64,000 bases of DNA from Thaumasiovibrio sp043421945 (GTDB lineage: Bacteria; Pseudomonadota; Gammaproteobacteria; Enterobacterales; Vibrionaceae), in assembly GCA_043421945.1 (NCBI GenBank), contig JBHOGO010000008.1:1-64000 (forward strand). Reading direction: 5' to 3'. Below, one piece after another: positions 28,315 to 37,138 of this stretch (positions within the stretch are counted from its first letter, which is position 1; each line of letters opens with the position of its first letter). The notes below the pieces were generated by a model. It saw only the letters and a list, made by a program, of their open reading frames with translations, was not told the origin of the DNA and did no database searches. Made by a program: the position numbers and the translations under genes.

Positions 28315-29027
28315 CCCAATTCCTTGATAACTGCCTGAATAAAGAGTTTTCGATTGATACTCAATCGGTTGCGATTTTTGGCGCATTTATAATACACACC
28401 TCATCAACACTCGACTAATCTATAGCGACAATTTTCCAACTTTTTTTCAGACTCTGTTAAGTGGCAATCATTTTTGACACTAATCATTGACACGTGACGT
28501 AATCACGACGGAATGATTATTGCATTGAAGCCTGAAAGCAAACTGAATTACAGCGCTAAAATAACACCCTCGAAAAATTGTTAACGATATGTAACGGTTT
28601 CCCGTAGCAGTATCACCGTTAACGTCCTAAATAGATTACTGCTATTTGACGACAAAGATATGCTAGAGGTTTTTCTGTTCATGTCAAAATGTAACGAATT
28701 GTAATTCATCTTTCGGTTCTTTCGAGCTAATACTTCGGTTTTTATATAATTTTACATAATCGGTTGAAAAGCGTGATCAACTTCATACTTTTGTAAGTCT
28801 TTGATTAAAAAGCTTAATGAGAGCTGAATAAATAACCAGAAGTGGAGTTTTTAAAAAATGTGAGCTATGAAATGTGATCTTCAACACAGATATGATCATG
28901 ATTTAGCTACAATTCCGAGTTCTTATTTTCCAAAATTATGTAAATTCGATGAATGTAAAGCAGTGTGAGTGAATGTTGTTGTTTGCGGGTTGGTGTGGTC
29001 TATTTGTATTATTTATCGTTTTTGATA
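28315..29027. promoter_or_regulatory. Long upstream region of the V-ATPase operon with Crp-like site
   Basis: 713 bases, AT-rich, no supported gene. A near-consensus Crp site, TGTGA-TCTTCA-ACACA, lies at 28873-28888, preceded by AAA; it has one mismatch in the right half site. It is about 560 bases from the B start, so the true promoter may be distal or the site may be incidental. No other clear element was seen. Confidence 0.35.
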
Positions 29028-29051
29028 TAAAAAAGGGCAGAATAACTGCCC
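29028..29051 (-). terminator. Intrinsic terminator of the HIT gene
   Basis: Stem GGGCAG / CTGCCC (29035-29040, 29046-29051) with a 5-base loop. On the minus strand it is followed by TTTTTT. Confidence 0.85.
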
Positions 29052-29087
29052 AGATTAAGTGCTCTTTCGCTTTGTGAAAGTGGTTAT

Positions 29088-29519
29088 TCAAGAAGAAATT
29101 TGAAAATCATCAAGCTGAATGAAGAGGTTATTTAGTTCTTCAATCAGTGCTGTTTGGTTATTTTTGTTCCGTACAACATTATTAGTATTCCCCCAAATTG
29201 GATTTGGCCAACAAATATCGTCTTCGAAGCGCGCAATAACATGCCAATGAAGCTGTGGAACAAGGTTACCAATTGAGCCTACATTAAGCTTTTTAGGGTG
29301 AAATTCCTGTTCAAGTAACTCAGCAACTAAGGCTGATTCTTTGATTAATTGTGCCTGATTTGCAACAGATAGATGGTGCACTTCCGTTATGTTATCGACG
29401 CGTGGCACTATTATGAGCCACGGGCCGATGGCTTCTCGGTGCAGTAACACTCGGCAGAGGGGGAAGTCCCCGATGAGGTCAGTATCTGCTTCAAGCTGGG
29501 GATGTAGCGTGAAATTCAT
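29088..29519 (-). CDS. HIT-family nucleotide-binding hydrolase
   Basis: 143-residue histidine-triad protein. The active-site loop is PQLHWHVIARF: the second and third His of HxHxH are present and the first is Gln, a variant frequent in small proteobacterial HIT proteins. It probably hydrolyses dinucleotides or adenylylated compounds; the substrate is unknown. It is monocistronic, with its own terminator. Confidence 0.85.
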   Translation of the reverse strand: MNFTLHPQLEADTDLIGDFPLCRVLLHREAIGPWLIIVPRVDNITEVHHLSVANQAQLIKESALVAELLEQEFHPKKLNVGSIGNLVPQLHWHVIARFEDDICWPNPIWGNTNNVVRNKNNQTALIEELNNLFIQLDDFQISS

Positions 29520-29643
29520 GAAACGATTCCTTCATATCAGTGTGCAAGTCACATGCTGGTGAAAAATAAGGCGGTGTGAGTGGCGAATACAGTGAGCCTC
29601 ATTATCTTAATTAGTACGTTATGCTGCCGAAGTGAGGCCAAGT

Positions 29644-30249
29644 ATGCAATCAGAATATCAACCCGTACTTGATTATTGGTTTGGGGAAATGGATGGTGAG
29701 GTCACCAAGATAAATCAGAACGAATTATGGTTTCAGGGGAATGCCGAAACTGATCGTGATATTCGTTCTCGATTCCAAGGGCTCATTAGTGAGGCGAGTT
29801 TGGGGAACCTGTGCCATTGGTGTGAAGAGCCAAGAGGAACGCTCGCGTTAATTATTTTGTTAGACCAATTTTCACGTAACATGTATCGCGGCTTAGGGGC
29901 CGCATTTCGCCATGATGCGTTCGCACTCGCTATCTGTAAGAAAGGGCTCGCAGCTAACCACGATCAAGCATTACTGCCTATTGAGCGTGTTTTTTTCTAC
30001 CTACCCTTAGAGCATTCAGAGAATATTGACGATCAAGAAGAGAGCTTATTTCGCTTTGATCAACTTCGAAAATCAGTTCGTGTCGCTAATCAGCAGATGT
30101 TTGAAGGGTTTTATCAATATGCTCTCAGACATCACTCAGTGATTAATAACTTTGGCAGGTTTCCACATCGAAATTCGGTATGCGGTAGGTTGTCAACACA
30201 AGATGAGTTGACTTGGCTTAGTGATGGTGGCGATCGTTTTGGGCAGTAA
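29644..30249 (+). CDS. DUF924-family protein
   Basis: 201 residues from the ATG at 29644, which has GAGG six bases upstream; a GTG at 29632 in the same frame is less likely. DUF924 hallmarks are VLDYWFGEMD at the start, LALIILLDQFSRNMYRG, FFYLPLEHSENIDDQE and the final FPHRNSVCGRLST. The family is helical with a TPR-like fold, and its function is unknown. It is divergent from the HIT gene across a gap of 124 bases. Confidence 0.88.
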   Translation: MQSEYQPVLDYWFGEMDGEVTKINQNELWFQGNAETDRDIRSRFQGLISEASLGNLCHWCEEPRGTLALIILLDQFSRNMYRGLGAAFRHDAFALAICKKGLAANHDQALLPIERVFFYLPLEHSENIDDQEESLFRFDQLRKSVRVANQQMFEGFYQYALRHHSVINNFGRFPHRNSVCGRLSTQDELTWLSDGGDRFGQ

Positions 30250-30341
30250 GCCTAACTAAAGTAACAATGTAATCATTGCATTTACAGCGTGATACAAGCG
30301 GCACTGAATTACACTAAGTGTCGTTTGTAGGGAAAGCAGCG

Positions 30342-31361
30342 CTAGCCGAGAGGCATTACTCGATTCCTACCAAGTTGCTTCGCTTTGAGAAGCTGTTCAT
30401 CACTACGGTGGATAAATACACTGACTTCTTCTTTTGGCGACCTTACTGCAACGCCAAAGGATGCTGTAATCGAGTTTATTCGAGCACCACGTCGGCGATC
30501 TTTCAATACCAAACGATCTATTTGCTTGCGAATTGTCTCTGCAATCTGACGACAAGGAGGTAGTGGCTTGTTAGGTACTAAAATAGCAAACTCTTCACCA
30601 CCATATCGGTATGCTTGAATGCCGTCTCGACAGTTCTCTTGGAGGCGTCGACCGACAGCTTGAAGTACTTGGTCGCCGATAAGATGACCAAACTCGTCGT
30701 TAAACTTTTTAAAGTGGTCAATATCAAGCAGGATTAAGCCGATCGGAACATCGTTGCGACAATAGGCTTCGATATCATTGTCAAAAGCACGACGGTTAAA
30801 TAGCCCTGTCAGTACATCTTCGTTAGCTTCTTTTCGAGAATCTTCTAAGGCTTCTTTTAAGACAGATATTTCATCATGTGCATTTTGGATTTGGCTCGCA
30901 AAGGTTTCGGTACTGCGTTCCATATTGCCGGATTCGCGCAAAAGCTCTCGAACGAGGGTCATGGTCTCTTCGAGGGAAAGCCCTTGTTGTTCCGCTGTGG
31001 CCAGTCGTTGGAAAGTGCGATTGATTGCCCCCTGAAACACCTGAGTATCAGACAATGTATCTGTCATACTGTGGGACATATCAATCGTCATCGCTTCAAG
31101 GCTTTGCTTAACTTGATCGAGATTACGTTCGGTTTGACTCGATAGGTGCTGTGCGAAAAGTTGATCACACTGGGTTGGTGTGATGGGGGCACCTTGCTTT
31201 AGGGTGTTATCGATGGCTTTGTTGAGTTGTGGGGTTTGCTGTGATGCGTAGGTATACCACAGGGCATAATTAGTCGGAGTTGTCGGTACTTGATATTTAA
31301 TCATCAAAGGAACCGTTATTTTTAACAGTTTGGTCGATTTGTCAAAAATTTCATTAGCCAT
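30342..31361 (-). CDS. Soluble diguanylate cyclase (GGEEF)
   Basis: 339 residues with no membrane segment. The N-terminal region (1-165) is helical and resembles that of Vibrio cyclases of the VCA0956 type (VPLMIKYQVPTTPTNYALWY). A GGDEF domain follows from about residue 180 (DVLTGLFNRRAFDND). The active site is YGGEEFAIL, an accepted active variant. The I-site position reads RDGI, so the RxxD inhibitory site is missing and product feedback is probably weak or absent. Monocistronic; the stop lies 92 bases from the convergent DUF924 gene. Confidence 0.9.
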   Translation of the reverse strand: MANEIFDKSTKLLKITVPLMIKYQVPTTPTNYALWYTYASQQTPQLNKAIDNTLKQGAPITPTQCDQLFAQHLSSQTERNLDQVKQSLEAMTIDMSHSMTDTLSDTQVFQGAINRTFQRLATAEQQGLSLEETMTLVRELLRESGNMERSTETFASQIQNAHDEISVLKEALEDSRKEANEDVLTGLFNRRAFDNDIEAYCRNDVPIGLILLDIDHFKKFNDEFGHLIGDQVLQAVGRRLQENCRDGIQAYRYGGEEFAILVPNKPLPPCRQIAETIRKQIDRLVLKDRRRGARINSITASFGVAVRSPKEEVSVFIHRSDEQLLKAKQLGRNRVMPLG

Positions 31362-31412
31362 CAGTTAGTTCTCAGCACGGCAGAATTGAAAACATTATAG
31401 TTTTCAGTGATA

Positions 31413-31447
31413 TAAAAAAGCCCTCTAATTCATATTAGAGGGCTTTT
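31413..31447 (-). terminator. Intrinsic terminator of argS
   Basis: Stem AGCCCTCTAAT / ATTAGAGGGCT with a short loop, and T-runs on both strands. It lies 33 bases past the argS stop, just upstream of the diguanylate cyclase start. Confidence 0.9.
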
Positions 31448-31479
31448 AACACTTAGTCAAAGTCTGTTGCTGAGTAATT

Positions 31480-33210
31480 TTACATTCTTTCTAAGGTTTC
31501 AATCCCTAGTAGCGCTAAACCTTGCTTAATTGATTTTGCCGTTAATAGTGCAAGCTTAAGACGACTTTGTTTCACTTCGTCTTCCGCATTTAGAATTGGA
31601 CATGCTTCGTAGAAACTAGAGAAGTTACCAGCCAGTTCAAACAGGTACGTACACATGACGTGTGGTTGGCCTTCACGAGCAACAGTCAACACTGCCTCTT
31701 CGAATTGCAGTAGCTTCGATAGTAGAATTTGCTCTTTTTCGTCGGTAATAACGATAGGGGCCGTTAATTCTGCTTGTGAAAGACCTGAGCGTTTGAAGAT
31801 TGATGCCACACGAGTATATGCATATTGCATATAAGGGGCAGTGTTACCTTCAAATGCCAACATGTTGTCCCAATCGAAGATGTAATCCGTGGTACGGTTC
31901 TTAGAAAGATCTGAGTATTTCACCGCAGCCATTGCAACAGTTGAAGCAATTTTTGCCTTTTCTTCCGTATCAAGATCAGGGTTCTTCTCTTCAATAAGCG
32001 CTGTTGCACGTTGTTCTGCTTCATCGAGAAGATCAACAAGACGGACAGTACCACCTGCACGCGTTTTGAATGGGCGACCATCTTTGCCCAGCATCATACC
32101 GAAGGCATGGTGCTCAAGAGAAACGCTCTCTGGCACATATTCCGCTTTGCGAACGATATTCCAAGCTTGCATTAGATGTTGGTGTTGACGTGAGTCGATG
32201 AAATAAAGAACTCGATCAGCGTTAAGTTGCTCATAACGGTATTTCGCACAGGCGATATCAGTGGTCGTGTATAGGAAGCCACCGTCACGCTTCTGAATGA
32301 TAACACCCATTGGCTCGCCGTCTTTATTCTTGTATTCGTCTAGAAATACAACTTGTGCGCCGTCATCTTCAACAGAGAGGCCTTTTGCTTTCAGATCTTC
32401 AACGATCGTTGGTAGCATATCGTTGTACATTGACTCGCCCATGACATCATTGCGAGAAAGTGACACGTTCAAACGGTCATAGTTACGTTGGTTTTGCTCC
32501 ATCGTTACGTCGACAAGTTTTTTCCACATTTGTGCACAGAACTCATCGCCACTTTGTAGCTTAACTACGTAGTTACGGGCACGGACAGCAAACTCTTCAT
32601 CTTCATCGTAGAGTTTTTTCGATTCACGATAGAATGCTTCAAGATCGGCGAGTTCCATGGACACTTCGCCAGACTCTTTTTGAACACGCTCTAGGTTCGC
32701 AATCAACATACCAAATTGCGTTCCCCAGTCACCGATGTGGTTAGCACGCACAACGTTGTGACCCAAAAATTCAAGGGTACGAACAACAGCATCACCAATG
32801 ATGGTTGAACGTAAGTGACCAACGTGCATTTCTTTAGCAACGTTTGGTGCAGAGTAGTCAACAACGATGGTTTGAGTTGTTTCTGCTGATACGCCTAAAC
32901 GCTCATCGGTCAGCGCTGTCTCAGCTTGAGCGGCTAGCCATGTTTTAGAAAGGAAAATGTTGATAAAGCCAGGGCCAGCGATTTCGCATTTTTCAGCAAT
33001 ACCGTCAAGATCTAGATGCTCAAGCACTTTCTGCGCAAATTCACGAGGATTAGTACCTAGTCGTTTTGCTACGCCCATCACGCCATTCGCTTGGTAATCA
33101 CCAAATTGCGCTTTTGCAGATTGACGTACTGCTGCTGGGCTACCTTCAGGGGCGCCAGCAGCGACGAGTGCGGACGCGACTCTATCATTAATAAGTGCTT
33201 GGATATTCAA
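31480..33210 (-). CDS. argS: Arginyl-tRNA synthetase
   Basis: 576-residue class I synthetase. The N-terminal Add-1 domain is followed by the HIGH-type motif in NVAKEMHVGHLRSTIIGDA. The KMSKS region is degenerate, as usual in ArgRS (GKDGRPFKTRAGG), and the C-terminal anticodon domain ends in LERM. The start codon is TTG. It has AAGGA seven bases upstream and gives the expected beginning NIQALINDRV, so a non-ATG start is well supported here. Confidence 0.96.
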   Translation of the reverse strand: MNIQALINDRVASALVAAGAPEGSPAAVRQSAKAQFGDYQANGVMGVAKRLGTNPREFAQKVLEHLDLDGIAEKCEIAGPGFINIFLSKTWLAAQAETALTDERLGVSAETTQTIVVDYSAPNVAKEMHVGHLRSTIIGDAVVRTLEFLGHNVVRANHIGDWGTQFGMLIANLERVQKESGEVSMELADLEAFYRESKKLYDEDEEFAVRARNYVVKLQSGDEFCAQMWKKLVDVTMEQNQRNYDRLNVSLSRNDVMGESMYNDMLPTIVEDLKAKGLSVEDDGAQVVFLDEYKNKDGEPMGVIIQKRDGGFLYTTTDIACAKYRYEQLNADRVLYFIDSRQHQHLMQAWNIVRKAEYVPESVSLEHHAFGMMLGKDGRPFKTRAGGTVRLVDLLDEAEQRATALIEEKNPDLDTEEKAKIASTVAMAAVKYSDLSKNRTTDYIFDWDNMLAFEGNTAPYMQYAYTRVASIFKRSGLSQAELTAPIVITDEKEQILLSKLLQFEEAVLTVAREGQPHVMCTYLFELAGNFSSFYEACPILNAEDEVKQSRLKLALLTAKSIKQGLALLGIETLERM

Positions 33211-33527
33211 TGGATATTCCTTACTGCAACAACATAGTTTGCAGACGATAACGTCAATGCCCTATATCTGCCTCTCCTAGTTAGTCGAAGGGTAGAGGCC
33301 GAGCATTGATAAAATGCGAAAAATTGTCCGTAATGATAACTGACAATGTAGTGTTTTTTCTATGGCTAATTGACATCAAATCACGAAAAGAGCCCTATCT
33401 ATTCGCTTTACGGCACACTTAACCTCAGAACGGATTAAACTTGGCATCTAAATTGATATGTAAAGTGGGAAGTGAAAAGAGAAATAGCGTGAATGGGTAC
33501 GCTAATCAAGAAAAAGAAGGTGTTCTA
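33211..33527. other. Gap between argS and the binding-protein gene
   Basis: 317 bases carrying the two divergent leaders. I see no gene. A sequence TGGCAT-CTAAA-TTGA at about 33441 resembles a sigma-54 site but lacks the essential GC at -12. Confidence 0.4.
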
Positions 33528-34370
33528 ATGATGGGTACTATACGTTTCCCCTTTTATAAAAACAGTATTCCGATCTCTATGTTGTTTCTGTTGTTTGCGC
33601 TGTGCTCCTTTTCAATCCAAGCAGAGGAAAAAAGGCAAGTGCTGACATTTGGTGTCGTCCCACAGCAGTCAGCCTCAACATTAGCAGAATTGTGGACGCC
33701 GTTGTTAGCCGAGTGGAGCCGTCTGTCAGGTTACGACATTCAATTCGAAACGGCCCCGGATATCCCCTCTTTCGAAAAGCGACTTTCTGAAGGAAGGTAC
33801 GACTTGGCATATATGAATCCATTCCACTTCACTTTATACAGCCGTATCCCAGGATACGATGCTATCGGCCATGCAAAAGATAAAAAAATTACCGGGATCA
33901 TTGTCACCCACGTTGATTGGCAGGGTGATTTGCAATCTCTCAATGGTTTGCAAATTGCGTTTCCAGCACCAAGAGCATTTGCTGCGACAGTGCTAACCCA
34001 AAGTGAAATGTCGGCACAGCATATTACTTTTTCGCCACGCTATGTGGGATCACACGATTCTGTCTACTTAGCAGTATCCAAAGGTCTTTTTGCTGGTGGT
34101 GGAGGTATTGTAAGAACTTTCAATAGTTTACCTCCTCAGATAAAAAATAAACTGAAAATTATTCACCATACTGATCGCTATACTCCCCACGCTATCGCGA
34201 TTCATCCAGAAATGGATGACGATAAGGCGCATATATTGCAAAAGACCCTTATAGAGTTGAATGGTGCAGATACATTGAGCAATATTTTTTCTGCATTAAA
34301 CATTAAAGGGTTTCAGTTTGCAGAGAACAGCGACTGGGATGATGTTGTTGCCTTGGGTATCAATCGATAA
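33528..34370 (+). CDS. PhnD-like periplasmic solute-binding protein
   Basis: 280 residues from the ATG at 33528, chosen because AGAAGG lies seven bases upstream and a signal peptide follows at once (SMLFLLFALCSFSIQA, cleavage before EEKRQ). The mature part is a type II binding protein of the phosphate/phosphonate (PhnD) family: LTFGVVPQQSASTLAELW, YDLAYMNPFHFTLY, and SHDSVYLAVSKGLFAGGGG. No permease or ATPase gene is nearby. Instead a membrane hybrid kinase starts 29 bases downstream, so it more likely senses a ligand for that kinase than feeds a transporter. Confidence 0.88.
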   Translation: MMGTIRFPFYKNSIPISMLFLLFALCSFSIQAEEKRQVLTFGVVPQQSASTLAELWTPLLAEWSRLSGYDIQFETAPDIPSFEKRLSEGRYDLAYMNPFHFTLYSRIPGYDAIGHAKDKKITGIIVTHVDWQGDLQSLNGLQIAFPAPRAFAATVLTQSEMSAQHITFSPRYVGSHDSVYLAVSKGLFAGGGGIVRTFNSLPPQIKNKLKIIHHTDRYTPHAIAIHPEMDDDKAHILQKTLIELNGADTLSNIFSALNIKGFQFAENSDWDDVVALGINR

Positions 34371-34399
34371 ACATCGCATGCTGGGTGAGTGAGGGGCAT

Positions 34400-37090
34400 A
34401 TGAGTTTACGAATTAAAACCATCATTGGGATCGCTTTTATCGAGGCTTTGATGCTTGCTGTACTCATCTATAGCGGCCTGTCTTGGTTAAAAACATCTAA
34501 TGAGAAGCAGTTACAAACCAGCAGCCAACAGTTGGTGAGTGTTTTTGCTAAAGCGACTCAAGATGCCGTTTTATCGTCTGACTTAGCCTATTTAGATAGC
34601 TTTGCAGAGGCGATTGTTAGCGAACATAAGTTGGCTTATGTTCGCATTATCGATCGAAACAGCCGAGAGTTGGCCCGCCATGGTCAGTTCGAAGGGGTTG
34701 ATACGAGTGCTAAACCAAGTGAATCGGAAGATGGTGTCTACGATGTTTCAAGCGACATCATGGTCAATGGCTTGTTCTTTGGTAGCGTAGAAATGGGGGT
34801 ACGCGTCGACGGATTACGCACTTTGCTTGAATCTGCGACCACATTAAGCCTTACGTTAGCAGGCGTTGAACTTCTCCTTGTTGCCCTTTTCTCATTTGCT
34901 CTGGGAACATACCTAATGAAGCGCTTGGAGCTATTGCGCAAGGGTGTTGAAGAAGTTGGGGCGAGTGGTCCTGGTAAACAAATTGAAGTGAAAGGAAATG
35001 ACGAGGTGGCAAGTGTGAGCCGCGCATTCAATCAAATGTCGTTATCGCTTTATGAGGCACAAGTATCGATAGAACAGGAGCATAAGCAAAAAGCAGTGCT
35101 GTCTGAGCAAGTGACTGAACTCGCTCAAGTGGCTGAGCATGCACGAGATGCCATCATCATTACCAATAGCGAAGGTCAGATTACTTGGGTAAACCGCTCG
35201 TTTGAGCTCCTATCGGGCTATAAGATGGATGATGTTATCGGGAAGTCACCGGGAAGATTACTACAAGGAAAACAGACGGACCCGCGCTCAATCGCTCGTC
35301 TTTCTGAGGGCATCCGATGCCAGCAACCTGTCCGGGTCGAAATTTTAAACTACGACCGTTCTGGTATGCCCTATTGGATAGATCTCGATGTATCGCCAGT
35401 GAAAGATAAGGAAACTGGCGAAGTGCAGCGATTTATTGCAGTGCAGCGAGATGTTACCGAGCGACGCTATGTTGAGCAGCAATTGGAAAGCGCACTTGAA
35501 AGGGCGACCAAAGCAACCAAGGCTAAATCAGAGTTCCTCGCTAATATGAGCCATGAAATCCGCACACCAATGAATGCCATTATGGGGATGAGTGAACTCT
35601 TGATGGAGGAGTCACAAAACGAAGGGCAGCAAGAGCAATTGCAAATTATCCATCAATCTGCAGACAATTTAGTCACCATCATTAACGATATATTGGATTA
35701 CAGTAAAATTGAAGCAGGAAAATTGACGCTTCGTAACGAACCTTTTGACCTTGCATCCATACTCGAAAGTAGTATGGCGTTATGTGCCTTTCATGCAGAG
35801 CAGAAAGGAATACGTCTTATGATGGATATGCCCTCTAATACTAAAACGACTGTTATTGGTGATAAAGGGCGGGTCAATCAGATATTATTAAACCTAATTG
35901 GAAATGCAGTCAAATTTACAAACTCAGGGCATATCAAGCTATCTTTGAGATCTGAGAACTTCTATCAACATACTCGTTTTACCATTGCCGTAGAAGACAC
36001 AGGGGTAGGTATCCCTTCACATCGACTTCCTTATATTATGGATAAGTTTGAGCAGGTTGATAATTCCGCAACTCGCCAACATCAAGGCACAGGCTTAGGC
36101 TTGGCTATCTGTAAACGCTTAGTCGGTTTGTTTGGTGGGCATTTGACGGTAAGTTCTCAAGAGGGCGTTGGTTCTACTTTTACTTTTACTCTTGAGCTAC
36201 TTCGAGATGAAGATAACAGTATGCAAGCTAGCAGCTCAAAACACTCAGGCTGCAAAGTACTCTATATTGATGATTATGAACCACAAGTTGAGACCATCAC
36301 TAGAACGATGAGTGATATGGGTTTAGACGTTATCCATGTGAGAACAGTTGAAGATGCGTTAGTGGCTCTATTTGAAGATATGATAACGGTGGATTTTGCA
36401 CTCATTGACGTTAACGCTAGCTACGCTTTTGACCGGGAGAAAATTGCAGCGTTAAAGAACTTGCATCAACATATTAGACAGAAAGCCTTACCTGTAACCA
36501 TTTTTTCACCAAATCGAATAGGTAAAGCATGTGATGCTACTGTCGACGAATTGATTATGGTTAATAACCCACTTACTCGTGGTCGTTTAGCTAAGCTATT
36601 AGATGAACATATGCTGGAGCATGGTGAGAGGACAGTGGACAAATTACCCGAAGGATGTGATGGCATAGAGCTGAAACCAATAACCATCTTAATTGCAGAA
36701 GATAGCCCTATTAACCGTTTGTTAGTTGAAAAAATGCTCGCGAATACGCCTTTAAAGCTTTTGATGGCAGAGAACGGCGAAGAGGCGTTAGCGCTTTATG
36801 AGCGACATAAGCCAGATATGGTGATCTCTGATATTTCAATGCCCAAAAAAGATGGTTACGAATTGACGGCTGCCATAAGGAAAAAACAGCTAGAAGCGGG
36901 TTGGGAATGTTGCCCTGTCATTGCTCTATCTGCTCATGCGATGAAGGAGGAGCAACAGAAAAGCCTCTTGGCAGGTATGGATGACTATTTAACTAAACCT
37001 GTCAGAAAAGTTGATTTGATCGCGATGATCAACCGTTGGTCTTCACATGATGAAGCTATCACACCTATAAACCAAGCGGATAGCGTGTGA
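34400..37090 (+). CDS. Membrane hybrid sensor histidine kinase
   Basis: 896 residues from the ATG at 34400 (GAGGGG just upstream). Order: transmembrane helix 1 (about 6-28), periplasmic domain, helix 2 (about 150-172), HAMP-like segment, and PAS (about 245-360). HisKA follows with phospho-acceptor near H385 (FLANMSHEIRTPMN), then HATPase (N box VNQILLNLIGNAVKF, G2 GTGLGLAI) and two receivers. The first receiver lacks the conserved Lys and looks inactive. The second is complete (D811 in MVISDISMPKKDG; LTKPV). The PAS core resembles a LOV loop but has no photo-adduct Cys. It has no Hpt domain, so phosphate must pass to a separate protein. The upstream binding protein is its likely input. Confidence 0.92.
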   Translation: MSLRIKTIIGIAFIEALMLAVLIYSGLSWLKTSNEKQLQTSSQQLVSVFAKATQDAVLSSDLAYLDSFAEAIVSEHKLAYVRIIDRNSRELARHGQFEGVDTSAKPSESEDGVYDVSSDIMVNGLFFGSVEMGVRVDGLRTLLESATTLSLTLAGVELLLVALFSFALGTYLMKRLELLRKGVEEVGASGPGKQIEVKGNDEVASVSRAFNQMSLSLYEAQVSIEQEHKQKAVLSEQVTELAQVAEHARDAIIITNSEGQITWVNRSFELLSGYKMDDVIGKSPGRLLQGKQTDPRSIARLSEGIRCQQPVRVEILNYDRSGMPYWIDLDVSPVKDKETGEVQRFIAVQRDVTERRYVEQQLESALERATKATKAKSEFLANMSHEIRTPMNAIMGMSELLMEESQNEGQQEQLQIIHQSADNLVTIINDILDYSKIEAGKLTLRNEPFDLASILESSMALCAFHAEQKGIRLMMDMPSNTKTTVIGDKGRVNQILLNLIGNAVKFTNSGHIKLSLRSENFYQHTRFTIAVEDTGVGIPSHRLPYIMDKFEQVDNSATRQHQGTGLGLAICKRLVGLFGGHLTVSSQEGVGSTFTFTLELLRDEDNSMQASSSKHSGCKVLYIDDYEPQVETITRTMSDMGLDVIHVRTVEDALVALFEDMITVDFALIDVNASYAFDREKIAALKNLHQHIRQKALPVTIFSPNRIGKACDATVDELIMVNNPLTRGRLAKLLDEHMLEHGERTVDKLPEGCDGIELKPITILIAEDSPINRLLVEKMLANTPLKLLMAENGEEALALYERHKPDMVISDISMPKKDGYELTAAIRKKQLEAGWECCPVIALSAHAMKEEQQKSLLAGMDDYLTKPVRKVDLIAMINRWSSHDEAITPINQADSV

Positions 37091-37138
37091 ATGTGAAGAT
37101 ACGCAGTTTGTTGCTGGCGATGTCACGCCTCTTTGCTT

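Noticed and set aside
33440..33455. Sigma-54-like TGGCAT-CTAAA-TTGA before the binding-protein gene
   Set aside because: The essential GC of the -12 box is missing (GA).
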